NCBI GenBank assembly: GCA_036785705.1
Contig: JAWUZG010000056.1
Location: 8,681,001 to 8,745,000 of the forward strand
Direction of reading: 5' to 3'
DNA length: 64,000 nt
DNA from: Acanthornis magna
Taxonomy: Eukaryota > Chordata > Aves > Passeriformes > Acanthizidae
Notes under the pieces: generated by a model
Told to the model about the DNA's origin: nothing
What the model saw: the letters and a program-made list of their open reading frames with translations, nothing else
Databases searched by the model: none
Program-made: the position numbers and the translations under genes
Shown: positions 50,041 through 63,737 of the stretch, one piece after another
Numbering within the stretch: the first letter of the stretch is position 1
How the letters are laid out: each line of letters opens with the position of its first letter

Positions 50041-52980
50041 ATGCCTAGGCTTAGCATTAGGAGATCTAAAGGGCCTCGAGCTCCAGGAACACCAGGGCTG
50101 GAAAGGGCCTGCCAAGGCAAACGCGGCAAGACCCCATCATGGCTGCTCTCACACCTTTCTGATCTGGACACCCCACATGGGTGGGCACCTCGGCCCCGGC
50201 CACCAGCTGCCATTTGGCCTAGAGTTAGGGTTGAGAGATTTAAAGAGTTACAAGCTCCGGGAACACTGGGGCTGGAAAGGGCCTGCCAAGGCCATCGCAA
50301 CAGTGCCCCAACATTGCTGCTCCTCCATCTTTCTGATAGGGAAAACCCTGGTAATGGGCTCGGCTAATTAACTAGGCTAGGGTTAGGGTTACGCCTAGGG
50401 TTAGGGTTAGGAGATCTAAAGGGCCTCGAGCTCCAGGAACACCAGGGCTGGAAAGGGCCTGCCAAGGCAAATGCGGCAAGGCTCCATCATGCCTGCTCCC
50501 ACACCTTTCTGATCTGGACACCCCACATGGGTGGGCACCTCAGCCCCTGCCACCAGCTGCCATTTGGCCTAGAGTTAGGGTTGAGAGACCTAAAGAGACT
50601 CGAGCTCTGGGAACACTGGGGCTGGAAAGGGCCTGCCAAGGCCATCGCAGCAGTGCCCTAACACTGCTGCTCCCACACCTTTCTGATAGGGAAAACCCAG
50701 GCATTGGGCTTGGGTAAATAACTAGGTGTAGGGGTAGGGTTATGCCAAGGCTTAGCATTAGGAGATCTAAAGGGCCTCGAGCTCCAGAAACACCAGGGCT
50801 GGAAAGGGCCTGCCAAGGCAAACGCGGCAAGGCCCCATCATGGCTGCTCCCACACCTTTCTGATCTGGACACGCCACAGGGTTGGGCACCTCGGCCCCTG
50901 CCACCAGCTGCCATTTGGCCTAGTGTTAGGGTTGAGAGATCTAAAGACACTCGAGCTCCTGGAACACTGGGGCTGGAAAGGGCCTGCCAAGGCCATCGCA
51001 GCAGTGCCCCAACATTGCTGCTCCTCCATCTTTCTGATAGGGAAAACCAAGGTACTGGGCTTGGGTAATTAACTAGGCTAGGGTTAGGGTTACGCCTAGG
51101 GTTAGGGTTAGGAGATCTAAAGGGTCTCGAGCTCCAGGAACACCAGGGCTGGAAAGGGCCTGCCAAGGCAAACGCGGCAAGGCCCCATCATGGCTGCTCC
51201 CACACCTTTCTGATCTGGACACCCCACATGGGTGGGCACCTCAGCCCCGGCCACCAGCTGCCATTTGGCCTAGTGTTAGGGTTGAGAGATCTAAAGAGAC
51301 TCGAGCTCCTGGAACACTGGGGCTGGAAAGGGCCTGCCAAGGCCATCGCAGCAGTGCCCCAACATTGCTGCTCCCACACCTTTCTGATAGGGAAAACCCA
51401 GGCATTGGGCTTGGGTAAATAACTAGGTGTAGGGGTAGGGTTATGCCTAGGCTTAGCATTAGGAGATCTAAAGGGCCTCGAGCTCCAGGAACACCAAAGC
51501 TGGAAAGGGCCTGCCAAGGCAAACGCGGCAAGACCCCATCATGGCTGCTCTCACACCTTTCTGATCTGGACACCCCACATGGGTGGGCACCTCGGCCCCG
51601 GCCACCAGCTGCCATTTGGCCTAGAGTTAGGGTTGAGAGATTTAAAGAGTTACAAGCTCTGGGAACACTGGGGCTGGAAAGGGCCTGCCAAGGCCATCGC
51701 AGCAGTGCCCCAACACTGCTGCTGCCACACCTTTCTGGTAGGGAAAACCCAGGCATTGGGCTTGGCTAAATAACTAGGTGTAGGCGTAGGAGTATGCCTA
51801 GGCTTAGCATTAGGAGATCTAAAGGGCCTCGAGCTCCAGGAACACCAAAGCTGGAAAGGGCCTGCCAAGGCAAACGCGGCAAGACCCCATCATGGCTGCT
51901 CCCACACCTTTCTGATCTGGACACCCCACATGGGTGGGCACCTCGGCCCCGGCCACCAGCTGCCATTTGGCCTAGAGTTAGGGTTGAGAGATTTAAAGAG
52001 TTACAAGCTCCGGGAACACTGGGGCTGGAAAGGGCCTGCCAAGGCCATCGCAACAGTGCCCCAACATTGCTGCTCCTCCATCTTTCTGATAGGGAAAACC
52101 TAGGTACTGGGCTCGGGTAATTAACTAGGCTAGGGTTAGGGTTACGCCTAGGGTTAGGGTTAGGAGATCTAAAGGGCCTCGAGCTCCAGGAACACCAGGG
52201 CTGGAAAGGGCCTGCCAAGGCAAATGCGGCAAGGCTCCATCATGCCTGCTCTCACACCTTTCTGATCTGGACACCCCACATGGCTGGGCACCTCAGCCCC
52301 TGCCACCAGCTGCCATTTGGCCTAGAGTTAGGGTTGAGAGACCTAAAGAGACTCGAGCTCTGGGAACACTGGGGCTGGAAAGGGCCTGCCAAGGCCATCG
52401 CAGCAGTGCCCTAACACTGCTGCTGCCACACCTTTCTGATAGGGAAAACCCAGGCATTGGGCTTGGGTAAATAACTAGGTGTAGGGGTAGGGTTATGCCT
52501 AGGCTTAGCATTAGGAGATCTAAAGGGCCTCGAGCTCCAGGAACACCAGGGCTGGAAAGGGCCTGCCAAGGCAAACGCGGCAAGGCCCCATCATGGCTGC
52601 TCCCACACCTTTCTGATCTGGACACGCCACAGGGTTGGGCACCTCGGCCCCTGCCACCAGCTGCCATTTGGCCTAGTGTTAGGGTTGAGAGATCTAAAGA
52701 GACTCGAGCTCCTGGAACACTGGGGCTGGAAAGGGCCTGCCAAGGCCATCGCAGCAGTGCCCTAACACTGCTGCTCCCACACCTTTCTGATAGGGAAAAC
52801 CCAGGCATTGGGCTTGGGTAAATAACTAGGTGTAGGGGTAGGGTTATGCCAAGGCTTAGCATTAGGAGATCTAAAGGGCCTCGAGCTCCAGGAACACCAG
52901 GGCTGGAAAGGGCCTGCCAAGGCAAACGCGGCAAGGCCCCATCATGGCTGCTCCCACACCTTTCTGATCTGGACACCCCA
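50041..52980 (+). repeat. Block shared with 45.4, 56.4 and 60.9 kb
   Basis: This stretch belongs to a family of four long copies. It matches 45.4 kb (4,910 bp upstream) and 56.35-58.5 kb (6,313 bp downstream), and through the latter 60.9 kb. It starts with the tggctgctctcacacc allele near 50,139 and contains R at 51,122 and a B' tail near 51,773. Confidence 0.78.
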
Positions 52981-54046
52981 CATGGGTGGGCACCTCAGCC
53001 CCTGCCACCAGCTGCCATTTGGCCTAGTGTTAGGGTTGAGAGATCTAAAGACACTCGAGCTCCTGGAACACTGGGGCTGGAAAGGGCCTGCCAAGGCCAT
53101 CGCAGCAGTGCCCCAACATTGCTGCTCCTCCATCTGTCTGATAGGGAAAACTTAGGTACTGGGCTTGGGTAATTAACTAGGCTAGGGTTAGGGTTACGCC
53201 TAGGGTTAGGCTTAGGAGATCTAAAGGGCCTCGAGCTCCAGGAACACCAGGGCTGGAAAGGGCCTGCCAAGGCAAATGCGGCAAGGCTCCATCATGCCTG
53301 CTCTCACACCTTTCTGATCTGGACACCCCACATGGCTGGGCACCTCAGCCCCTGCCACCAGCTGCCATTTGGCCTAGAGTTAGGGTTGAGAGACCTAAAG
53401 AGACTCGAGCTCTGGGAACACTGGGGCTGGAAAGGGCCTGCCAAGGCCATCGCAGCAGTGCCCTAACACTGCTGCTGCCACACCTTTCTGATAGGGAAAA
53501 CCCAGGCATTGGGCTTGGGTAAATAACTAGGTGTAGGGGTAGGGTTATGCCTAGGCTTAGCATTAGGAGATCTAAAGGGCCTCGAGCTCCAGGAACACCA
53601 GGGCTGGAAAGGGCCTGCCAAGGCAAAGGCGGCAAGGCCCCATCATGGCTGCTCCCACACCTTTCTGATCTGGACACGCCACAGGGTTGGGCACCTCGGC
53701 CCCTGCCACCAGCTGCCATTTGGCCTAGTGTTAGGGTTGAGAGATCTAAAGAGACTCGAGCTCCTGGAACACTGGGGCTGGAAAGGGCCTGCCAAGGCCA
53801 TCGCAGCAGTGCCCTAACACTGCTGCTCCCACACCTTTCTGATAGGGAAAACCCAGGCATTGGGCTTGGGTAAATAACTAGGTGTAGGGGTAGGGTTATG
53901 CCAAGGCTTAGCATTAGGAGATCTAAAGGGCCTCGAGCTCCAGGAACACCAGGGCTGGAAAGGGCCTGCCAAGGCAAACGCGGCAAGGCCCCATCATGGC
54001 TGCTCCCACACCTTTCTGATCTGGACACCCCACATGGCGGGGCACC
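52981..54046 (+). repeat. Three-unit step duplication
   Basis: The units around 53.3-54.0 kb repeat those at about 52.25-52.98 kb at 1,052 bp (3 units). Private differences include ggcaaaggcggcaagg near 53,624 and catggcggggcacc near 54,033. This is the shortest multi-unit duplication I recognised. Confidence 0.74.
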
Positions 54047-55970
54047 TCAGCCCCGGCCACCAGCTGCCATTTGGCCTAGTGTTAGGGTTGAGAGATCTAA
54101 AGAGACTCGAGCTCCTGGAACACTGGGGCTGGAAAGGGCCTGCCAAGGCCATCGCAGCAGTGCCCCAACATTGCTGCTCCCACACCTTTCTGATAGGGAA
54201 AACCCAGGCATTGGGCTTGGGTAAATAACTAGGTGTAGGGGTAGGGTTATGCCTAGGCTTAGCATTAGGAGATCTAAAGGGCCTCGAGCTCCAGGAACAC
54301 CAGGGCTGGAAAGGGCCTGCCAAGGCAAACGCGGCAAGACCCCATCATGGCTGCTCCCACACCTTTCTGATCTGGACACCCCACATGGGTGGGCACCTCG
54401 GCCCCGGCCACCAGCTGCCATTTGGCCTAGAGTTAGGGTTGAGAGATTTAAAGAGTTACAAGCTCTGGGAACACTGGGGCTGGAAAGGGCCTGCCAAGGC
54501 CATCGCAGCAGTGCCCCAACACTGCTGCTCCCACACCTTTCTGATAGGGAAAACCCAGGCATTGGGCTTGGGTAAATAACTAGGTGTAGGCGTAGGAGTA
54601 TGCCTAGGCTTAGCATTAGGAGATCTAAAGGGCCTCGAGCTCCAGGAACACCAAAGCTGGAAAGGGCCTGCCAAGGCAAACGCGGCAAGACCCCATCATG
54701 GCTGCTCCCACACCTTTCTGATCTGGACACGCCACATGGGTGGGCACCTCGGCCCCGGCCACCAGCTGCCATTTGGCCTAGAGTTAGGGTTGAGAGATTT
54801 AAAGAGTTACAAGCTCCGGGAACACTGGGGCTGGAAAGGGCCTGCCAAGGCCATCGCAACAGTGCCCCAACATTGCTGCTCCTCCATCTTATTGATAGGG
54901 AAAACCTAGGTACTGGGCTAAGGGAAATTAACTAGGCTAGGGTTAGGGTTACACCTAGGGTTAGGGTTAGGAGATCTAAAGGGCCTCGAGCTCCAGGAAC
55001 ACCAGGGCTGGAAAGGGCCTGCCAAGGCAAACGCGGCAAGGCCCCATCATGGCTGCTCCCACACCTTTCTGATCTGGACACGCCACAGGGTTGGGCACCT
55101 CGGCCCCTGCCACCAGCTGCCATTTGGCCTAGTGTTAGGGTTGAGAGATCTAAAGAGACTCGAGCTCCTGGAACACTGGGGCTGGAAAGGGCCTGCCAAG
55201 GCCATCGCAGCAGTGCCCCAACATTGCTGCTCCTCCATCTGTCTGATAGGGAAAACCAAGGTACTGGGCTCGGGTAATTAACTAGGCTAGGGTTAGGGTT
55301 ACACCTAGGGTTAGGGTTAGGAGATCTAAAGAGCCTCGAGCTCCAGGAACACCAAAGATGGAAAGGGCCTGCCAAGGCAAACGCGGCAAAGCCCCAACAT
55401 GGCTACTCCCACACCTTTCTGATCTGGACACGCCACATGGATGGGCACCTCGGCCCCTGCCACCAGCTGCCATTTGGCCTAGAGTTAGGGTTGAGAGATC
55501 TAAAGACCCTCGAGCTCTAGGAACACTGGGGCTGGAAAGGGCCTGCCAAGGCCATCGCAGCAGTGCCCCAACACTGCTGCTCCCACACCTTTCTGATAGG
55601 GAAAACCCAGGCATTGGGCTTGGATAAATAACTAGGTGTAGGGGTAGGGTTATGCCAAGGCTTAGCATTAGGAGATGTAAAGGGCCTCGAGCTCCAGGAA
55701 CACCAGGGCTGGAAAGGGCCTGCCAAGGCAAACGCGGCAAGGCCCCATCATGGCTGCTCCCACACCTTTCTGATCTGGACACGCCACAGGGTTGGGCACC
55801 TCGGCCCCTGCCACCAGCTGCCATTTGGCCTAGTGTTAGGGTTGAGAGATCTAAAGAGACTCGAGCTCCTGGAACACTGCGGCTGGAAAGGGCCTGCCAA
55901 GGCCATCGCAGCAGTGCCCCAACACTGCTGCTCCCACACCTTTCTGATAGGGAAAACCCAGGCATTGGGC
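54047..55970 (+). repeat. Copy of the 48.1-49.6 kb block
   Basis: This matches 48,085 onward at 5,962 bp. It has A2 near 54,930, preceded by the private spelling catcttattgatagggaaa near 54,885. The following units carry the gaacaccaaagatgg and cccaacatggctactcc alleles typical of the unit after an A2-A pair. Confidence 0.77.
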
Positions 55971-58807
55971 TTGGGTAAATAACTAGGTGTAGGCGTAGGA
56001 GTATGCCTAGGCTTAGCATTAGGAGATCTAAAGGGCTTCGAGCTCCAGGAACACCAAAGCTGGAAAGGGCCTGCCAAGGCAAACGCGGCAAGGCCCCATC
56101 ATGGCTGCTCCCACACCTTTCTGATCTGGACACGCCACAGGGTTGGGCACCTCGGCCCCTGCCACCAGCTGCCATTTGGCCTAGTGTTAGGGTTGAGAGA
56201 TCTAAAGAGACTCGAGCTCCTGGAACACTGGGGCTGGAAAGGGCCTGCCAAGACCATCGCAGCAGTGCCCCAACATTGCTGCTCCCACACCTTTCTGATA
56301 GGGAAAACCCAGGCATTGGGCTTGGGTAAATAACTAGGTGTAGGGGTAGGGTTATGCCTAGGCTTAGCATTAGGAGATCTAAAGGGCCTCGAGCTCCAGG
56401 AACACCAGGGCTGGAAAGGGCCTGCCAAGGCAAACGCGGCAAGACCCCATCATGGCTGCTCTCACACCTTTCTGATCTGGACACCCCACATGGGTGGGCA
56501 CCTCGGCCCCGGCCACCAGCTGCCATTTGGCCTAGAGTTAGGGTTGAGAGATTTAAAGAGTTACAAGCTCCGGGAACACTGGGGCTGGAAAGGGCCTGCC
56601 AAGGCCATCGCAACAGTGCCCCAACATTGCTGCTCCTCCATCTTTCTGATAGGGAAAACCCTGGTAATGGGCTCGGGTAATTAACTAGGCTAGGGTTAGG
56701 GTTACGCCTAGGGTTAGGGTTAGGAGATCTAAAGGGCCTCGAGCTCCAGGAACACCAGGGCTGGAAAGGGCCTGCCAAGGCAAATGCGGCAAGGCTCCAT
56801 CATGCCTGCTCCCACACCTTTCTGATCTGGACACCCCACATGGGTGGGCACCTCAGCCCCTGCCACCAGCTGCCATTTGGCCTAGAGTTAGGGTTGAGAG
56901 ACCTAAAGAGACTCGAGCTCTGGGAACACTGGGGCTGGAAAGGGCCTGCCAAGGCCATCGCAGCAGTGCCCTAACACTGCTGCTCCCACACCTTTCTGAT
57001 AGGGAAAACCCAGGCATTGGGCTTGGGTAAATAACTAGGTGTAGGGGTAGGGTTATGCCAAGGCTTAGCATTAGGAGATCTAAAGGGCCTCGAGCTCCAG
57101 AAACACCAGGGCTGGAAAGGGCCTGCCAAGGCAAACGCGGCAAGGCCCCATCATGGCTGCTCCCACACCTTTCTGATCTGGACACGCCACAGGGTTGGGC
57201 ACCTCGGCCCCTGCCACCAGCTGCCATTTGGCCTAGTGTTAGGGTTGAGAGATCTAAAGAGACTCGAGCTCCTGGAACACTGGGGCTGGAAAGGGCCTGC
57301 CAAGGCCATCGCAGCAGTGCCCCAACATTGCCGCTCCTCCATCTTTCTGATAGGGAAAACCAAGGTACTGGGCTTGGGTAATTAACTAGGCTAGGGTTAG
57401 GGTTACGCCTAGGGTTAGGGTTAGGAGATCTAAAGGGTCTCGAGCTCCAGGAACACCAGGGCTGGAAAGGGCCTGCCAAGGCAAACGCGGCAAGGCCCCA
57501 TCATGGCTGCTCCCACACCTTTCTGATCTGGACACCCCACATGGGTGGGCACCTCAGCCCCGGCCACCAGCTGCCATTTGGCCTAGTGTTAGGGTTGAGA
57601 GATCTAAAGAGACTCGAGCTCCTGGAACACTGGGGCTGGAAAGGGCCTGCCAAGGCCATCGCAGCAGTGCCCCAACATTGCTGCTCCCACACCTTTCTGA
57701 TAGGGAAAACCCAGGCATTGGGCTTGGGTAAATAACTAGGTGTAGGGGTAGGGTTATGCCTAGGCTTAGCATTAGGAGATCTAAAGGGCCTCGAGCTCCA
57801 GGAACACCAAAGCTGGAAAGGGCCTGCCAAGGCAAACGCGGCAAGACCCCATCATGGCTGCTCTCACACCTTTCTGATCTGGACACCCCACATGGGTGGG
57901 CACCTCGGCCCCGGCCACCAGCTGCCATTTGGCCTAGAGTTAGGGTTGAGAGATTTAAAGAGTTACAAGCTCTGGGAACACTGGGGCTGGAAAGGGCCTG
58001 CCAAGGCCATCGCAGCAGTGCCCCAACACTGCTGCTGCCACACCTTTCTGGTAGGGAAAACCCAGGCATTGGGCTTGGCTAAATAACTAGGTGTAGGCGT
58101 AGGAGTATGCCTAGGCTTAGCATTAGGAGATCTAAAGGGCCTCGAGCTCCAGGAACACCAAAGCTGGAAAGGGCCTGCCAAGGCAAACGCGGCAAGACCC
58201 CATCATGGCTGCTCCCACACCTTTCTGATCTGGACACCCCACATGGGTGGGCACCTCGGCCCCGGCCACCAGCTGCCATTTGGCCTAGAGTTAGGGTTGA
58301 GAGATTTAAAGAGTTACAAGCTCCGGGAACACTGGGGCTGGAAAGGGCCTGCCAAGGCCATCGCAGCAGTGCCCCAACATTGCTGCTCCTCCATCTTTCT
58401 GATAGGGAAAACCTAGGTACTGGGCTCGGGTAATTAACTAGGCTAGGGTTAGGGTTACGCCTAGGGTTAGGGTTAGGAGATCTAAAGGGCCTCGAGCTCC
58501 AGGAACACCAGGGCTGGAAAGGGCCTGCCAAGGCAAACGCGGCAAGGCCCCATCATGGCTGCTCCCACACCTTTCTGATCTGGACACGCCACAGGGTTGG
58601 GCACCTCGGCCCCTGCCACCAGCTGCCATTTGGCCTAGTGTTAGGGTTGAGAGATCTAAAGAGACTCGAGCTCCTGGAACACTGCGGCTGGAAAGGGCCT
58701 GCCAAGGCCATCGCAGCAGTGCCCTAACACTGCTGCTCCCACACCTTTCTGATAGGGAAAACCCAGGCATTGGGCTTGGGTAAATAACTAGGTGTAGGGG
58801 TAGGGTT
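55971..58807 (+). repeat. Copy of the 49.7-52.2 kb block
   Basis: This matches 49,660 onward at 6,313 bp, and from 56,354 matches 60,913 onward at 4,559 bp. R is at 57,435. A minus-strand open frame of 498 codons (55,282-56,778) is a product of B-unit periodicity. Confidence 0.77.
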
Positions 58808-60912
58808 ATGCCAAGGCTTAGCATTAGGAGATCTAAAGGGCCTCGAGCTCCAGGAACACCAGGGCTGGAAAGGGCCTGCCAAGGCAAACGCGGCAAGGCC
58901 CCATCATGGCTGCTCCCACACCTTTCTGATCTGGACACCCCACATGGGTGGGCACCTCAGCCCCTGCCACCAGCTGCCATTTGGCCTAGTGTTAGGGTTG
59001 AGAGATCTAAAGACACTCGAGCTCCTGGAACACTGGGGCTGGAAAGGGCCTGCCAAGGCCATCGCAGCAGTGCCCCAACACTGCTGCTCCCACACCTTTC
59101 TGATAGGGAAAACCCAGGCATTGGGCTTGGGTAAATAACTAGGTGTAGGCGTAGGAGTATGCCTAGGCTTAGCATTAGGAGATCTAAAGGGCTTCGAGCT
59201 CCAGGAACACCAGGGCTGGAAAGGGCCTGCCAAGGCAAACGCGGCAAGGCCCCATCATGGCTGCTCCCACACCTTTCTGATCTGGACACCCCACATGGGT
59301 GGGCACCTCGGCCCCTGCCACCAGCTGCCATTTGGCCTAGAGTTAGGGTTGAGAGATTTAAAGAGTTACAAGCTCTGGGAACACTGGGGCTGGAAAGGGC
59401 CTGCCAAGGCCATTGCAACAGTGCCCCAACATTGCTGCTCCTCCATCTTTCTGATAGGGAAAACCTAGGTACTGGGCTAAGGGAAATTAACTAGGCTAGG
59501 GTTAGGGTTACACCTAGGGTTAGGGTTAGGAGATCTAAAGGGCCTCGAGCTCCAGGAACACCAGGGCTGGAAAGGGCCTGCCAAGGCAAACGCGGCAAGG
59601 CCCCATCATGGCTGCTCCCACACCTTTCTGATCTGGACACGCCACAGGGTTGGGCACCTCGGCCCCTGCCACCAGCTGCCATTTGGCCTAGTGTTAGGGT
59701 TGAGAGATCTAAAGAGACTCGAGCTCCTGGAACACTGGGGCTGGAAAGGGCCTGCCAAGGCCATCGCAGCAGTGCCCCAACATTGCTGCTCCTCCATCTG
59801 TCTGATAGGGAAAACCAAGGTACTGGGCTTGGGTAATTAACTAGGCTAGGTTTAGGGTTACGCCTAGGGTTAGGGTTAGGAGATCTAAAGGGCCTTGAGC
59901 TCCAGGAACACCAGGGCTGGAAAGGGCCTGCCAAGGCAAATGCGGCAAAGCCCCAACATGGCTGCTCCCACACCTTTCTGATCTGGACACGCCACATGGA
60001 TGGGCACCTCGGCCCCTGCCACCAGCTGCCATTTGGCCTAGAGTTAGGGTTGAGAGATCTAAAGACCCTCGAGCTCTAGGAACACTGGGGCTGGAAAGGG
60101 CCTGCCAAGGCCATCGCAGCAGTGCCCCAACACTGCTGCTCCCACACCTTTCTGATAGGGAAAACCCAGGCATTGGGCTTGGGAAAATAACTAGGTGTAG
60201 GGGTAGGGTTATGCCTAGGCTTAGCATTAGGAGATCTAAAGGGCCTCGAGCTCCAGGAACACCAGGGCTGGAAAGGGCCTGCCAAGGCAAACGCGGCAAG
60301 GCCCCATCATGGCTGCTCCCACACCTTTCTGATCTGGACACGCCACAGGGTTGGGCACCTCGGCCCCTGCCACCAGCTGCCATTTGGCCTAGTGTTAGGG
60401 TTGAGAGATCTAAAGAGACTCGAGCTCCTGGAACACTGCGGCTGGAAAGGGCCTGCCAAGGCCATCGCAGCAGTGCCCTAACACTGCTGCTCCCACACCT
60501 TTCTGATAGGGAAAACCCAGGCATTGGGCTTGGGTAAATAACTAGGTGTAGGGGTAGGGTTATGCCAAGGCTTAGCATTAGGAGATCTAAAGGGCCTCGA
60601 GCTCCAGGAACACCAGGGCTGGAAAGGGCCTGCCAAGGCAAACGCGGCAAGGCCCCATCATGGCTGCTCCCACACCTTTCTGATCTGGACACCCCACATG
60701 GGTGGGCACCTCAGCCCCTGCCACCAGCTGCCATTTGGCCTAGTGTTAGGGTTGAGAGATCTAAAGACACTCGAGCTCCTGGAACACTGGGGCTGGAAAG
60801 GGCCTGCCAAGGCCATCGCAGCAGTGCCCCAACACTGCTGCTCCCACACCTTTCTGATAGGGAAAACCCAGGCATTGGGCTTGGGTAAATAACTAGGTGT
60901 AGGGGTAGGGTT
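58808..60912 (+). repeat. Mixed units with A2-A pair
   Basis: Six units with tails B', A2 (near 59,490), A (59,840), B, B and B. The A tail at about 59,850 has gctaggtttagggttacgcc, breaking one telomere-like hexamer, and the following half a has ggccttgagctcc near 59,891. The tail near 60,184 reads gggaaaataac. The units near 58,808 and 60,562 share the agacactcgagctcc allele. Confidence 0.76.
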
Positions 60913-63737
60913 ATGCCTAGGCTTAGCATTAGGAGATCTAAAGGGCCTCGAGCTCCAGGAACACCAGGGCTGGAAAGGGCCTGCCAAGGCAAACGCGGCA
61001 AGACCCCATCATGGCTGCTCTCACACCTTTCTGATCTGGACACCCCACATGGGTGGGCACCTCGGCCCCGGCCACCAGCTGCCATTTGGCCTAGAGTTAG
61101 GGTTGAGAGATTTAAAGAGTTACAAGCTCCGGGAACACTGGGGCTGGAAAGGGCCTGCCAAGGCCATCGCAACAGTGCCCCAACATTGCTGCTCCTCCAT
61201 CTTTCTGATAGGGAAAACCCTGGTAATGGGCTCGGCTAATTAACTAGGCTAGGGTTAGGGTTACGCCTAGGGTTAGGCTTAGGAGATCTAAAGGGCCTCG
61301 AGCTCCAGGAACACCAGGGCTGGAAAGGGCCTGCCAAGGCAAATGCGGCAAGGCTCCATCATGCCTGCTCCCACACCTTTCTGATCTGGACACCCCACAT
61401 GGGTGGGCACCTTAGCCCCTGCCACCAGCTGCCATTTGGCCTAGAGTTAGGGTTGAGAGACCTAAAGAGACTCGAGCTCTGGGAACACTGGGGCTGGAAA
61501 GGGCCTGCCAAGGCCATCGCAGCAGTGCCCTAACACTGCTGCTCCCACACCTTTCTGATAGGGAAAACCCAGGCATTGGGCTTGGGTAAATAACTAGGTG
61601 TAGGGGTAGGGTTATGCCAAGGCTTAGCATTAGGAGATCTAAAGGGCCTCGAGCTCCAGAAACACCAGGGCTGGAAAGGGCCTGCCAAGGCAAACGCGGC
61701 AAGGCCCCATCATGGCTGCTCCCACACCTTTCTGATCTGGACACGCCACAGGGTTGGGCACCTCGGCCCCTGCCACCAGCTGCCATTTGGCCTAGTGTTA
61801 GGGTTGAGAGATCTAAAGACACTCGAGCTCCTGGAACACTGGGGCTGGAAAGGGCCTGCCAAGGCCATCGCAGCAGTGCCCCAACATTGCCGCTCCTCCA
61901 TCTTTCTGATAGGGAAAACCAAGGTACTGGGCTTGGGTAATTAACTAGGCTAGGGTTAGGGTTACGCCTAGGGTTAGGGTTAGGAGATCTAAAGGGTCTC
62001 GAGCTCCAGGAACACCAGGGCTGGAAAGGGCCTGCCAAGGCAAACGCGGCAAGGCCCCATCATGGCTGCTCCCACACCTTTCTGATCTGGACACCCCACA
62101 TGGGTGGGCACCTCAGCCCCGGCCACCAGCTGCCATTTGGCCTAGTGTTAGGGTTGAGAGATCTAAAGAGACTCGAGCTCCTGGAACACTGGGGCTGGAA
62201 AGGGCCTGCCAAGGCCATCGCAGCAGTGCCCCAACATTGCTGCTCCCACACCTTTCTGATAGGGAAAACCCAGGCATTGGGCTTGGGTAAATAACTAGGT
62301 GTAGGGGTAGGGTTATGCCTAGGCTTAGCATTAGGAGATCTAAAGGGCCTCGAGCTCCAGGAACACCAAAGCTGGAAAGGGCCTGCCAAGGCAAACGCGG
62401 CAAGACCCCATCATGGCTGCTCTCACACCTTTCTGATCTGGACACCCCACATGGGTGGGCACCTCGGCCCCGGCCACCAGCTGCCATTTGGCCTAGAGTT
62501 AGGGTTGAGAGATTTAAAGAGTTACAAGCTCTGGGAACACTGGGGCTGGAAAGGGCCTGCCAAGGCCATCGCAGCAGTGCCCCAACACTGCTGCTGCCAC
62601 ACCTTTCTGGTAGGGAAAACCCAGGCATTGGGCTTGGCTAAATAACTAGGTGTAGGCGTAGGAGTATGCCTAGGCTTAGCATTAGGAGATCTAAAGGGCC
62701 TCGAGCTCCAGGAACACCAAAGCTGGAAAGGGCCTGCCAAGGCAAACGCGGCAAGACCCCATCATGGCTGCTCCCACACCTTTCTGATCTGGACACCCCA
62801 CATGGGTGGGCACCTCGGCCCCGGCCACCAGCTGCCATTTGGCCTAGAGTTAGGGTTGAGAGATTTAAAGAGTTACAAGCTCCGGGAACACTGGGGCTGG
62901 AAAGGGCCTGCCAAGGCCATCGCAACAGTGCCCCAACATTGCTGCTCCTCCATCTTTCTGATAGGGAAAACCTAGGTACTGGGCTCGGGTAATTAACTAG
63001 GCTAGGGTTAGGGTTACGCCTAGGGTTAGGGTTAGGAGATCTAAAGGGCCTCGAGCTCCAGGAACACCAGGGCTGGAAAGGGCCTGCCAAGGCAAATGCG
63101 GCAAGGCTCCATCATGCCTGCTCTCACACCTTTCTGATCTGGACACCCCACATGGCTGGGCACCTCAGCCCCTGCCACCAGCTGCCATTTGGCCTAGAGT
63201 TAGGGTTGAGAGACCTAAAGAGACTCGAGCTCTGGGAACACTGGGGCTGGAAAGGGCCTGCCAAGGCCATCGCAGCAGTGCCTTAACACTGCTGCTGCCA
63301 CACCTTTCTGATAGGGAAAACCCAGGCATTGGGCTTGGGTAAATAACTAGGTGTAGGGGTAGGGTTATGCCTAGGCTTAGCATTAGGAGATCTAAAGGGC
63401 CTCGAGCTCCAGGAACACCAGGGCTGGAAAGGGCCTGCCAAGGCAAACGCAGCAAGGCCCCATCATGGCTGCTCCCACACCTTTCTGATCTGGACACGCC
63501 ACAGGGTTGGGCACCTCGGCCCCTGCCACCAGCTGCCATTTGGCCTAGTGTTAGGGTTGAGAGATCTAAAGAGACTCGAGCTCCTGGAACACTGGGGCTG
63601 GAAAGGGCCTGCCAAGGCCATCGCAGCAGTGCCCTAACACTGCTGCTCCCACACCTTTCTGATAGGGAAAACCCAGGCATTGGGCTTGGGTAAATAACTA
63701 GGTGTAGGGGTAGGGTTATGCCAAGGCTTAGCATTAG
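60913..63737 (+). repeat. Copy of the 56.4-58.5 kb block
   Basis: This matches 56,354 onward at 4,559 bp (13 units) to about 63.0 kb, then matches 52.2-52.98 kb at 10,872 bp (31 units). R is at 61,994. Private spellings include gggcaccttagcccc near 61,406, cagtgccttaacactg near 63,278 and aaacgcagcaagg near 63,446. Confidence 0.77.
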
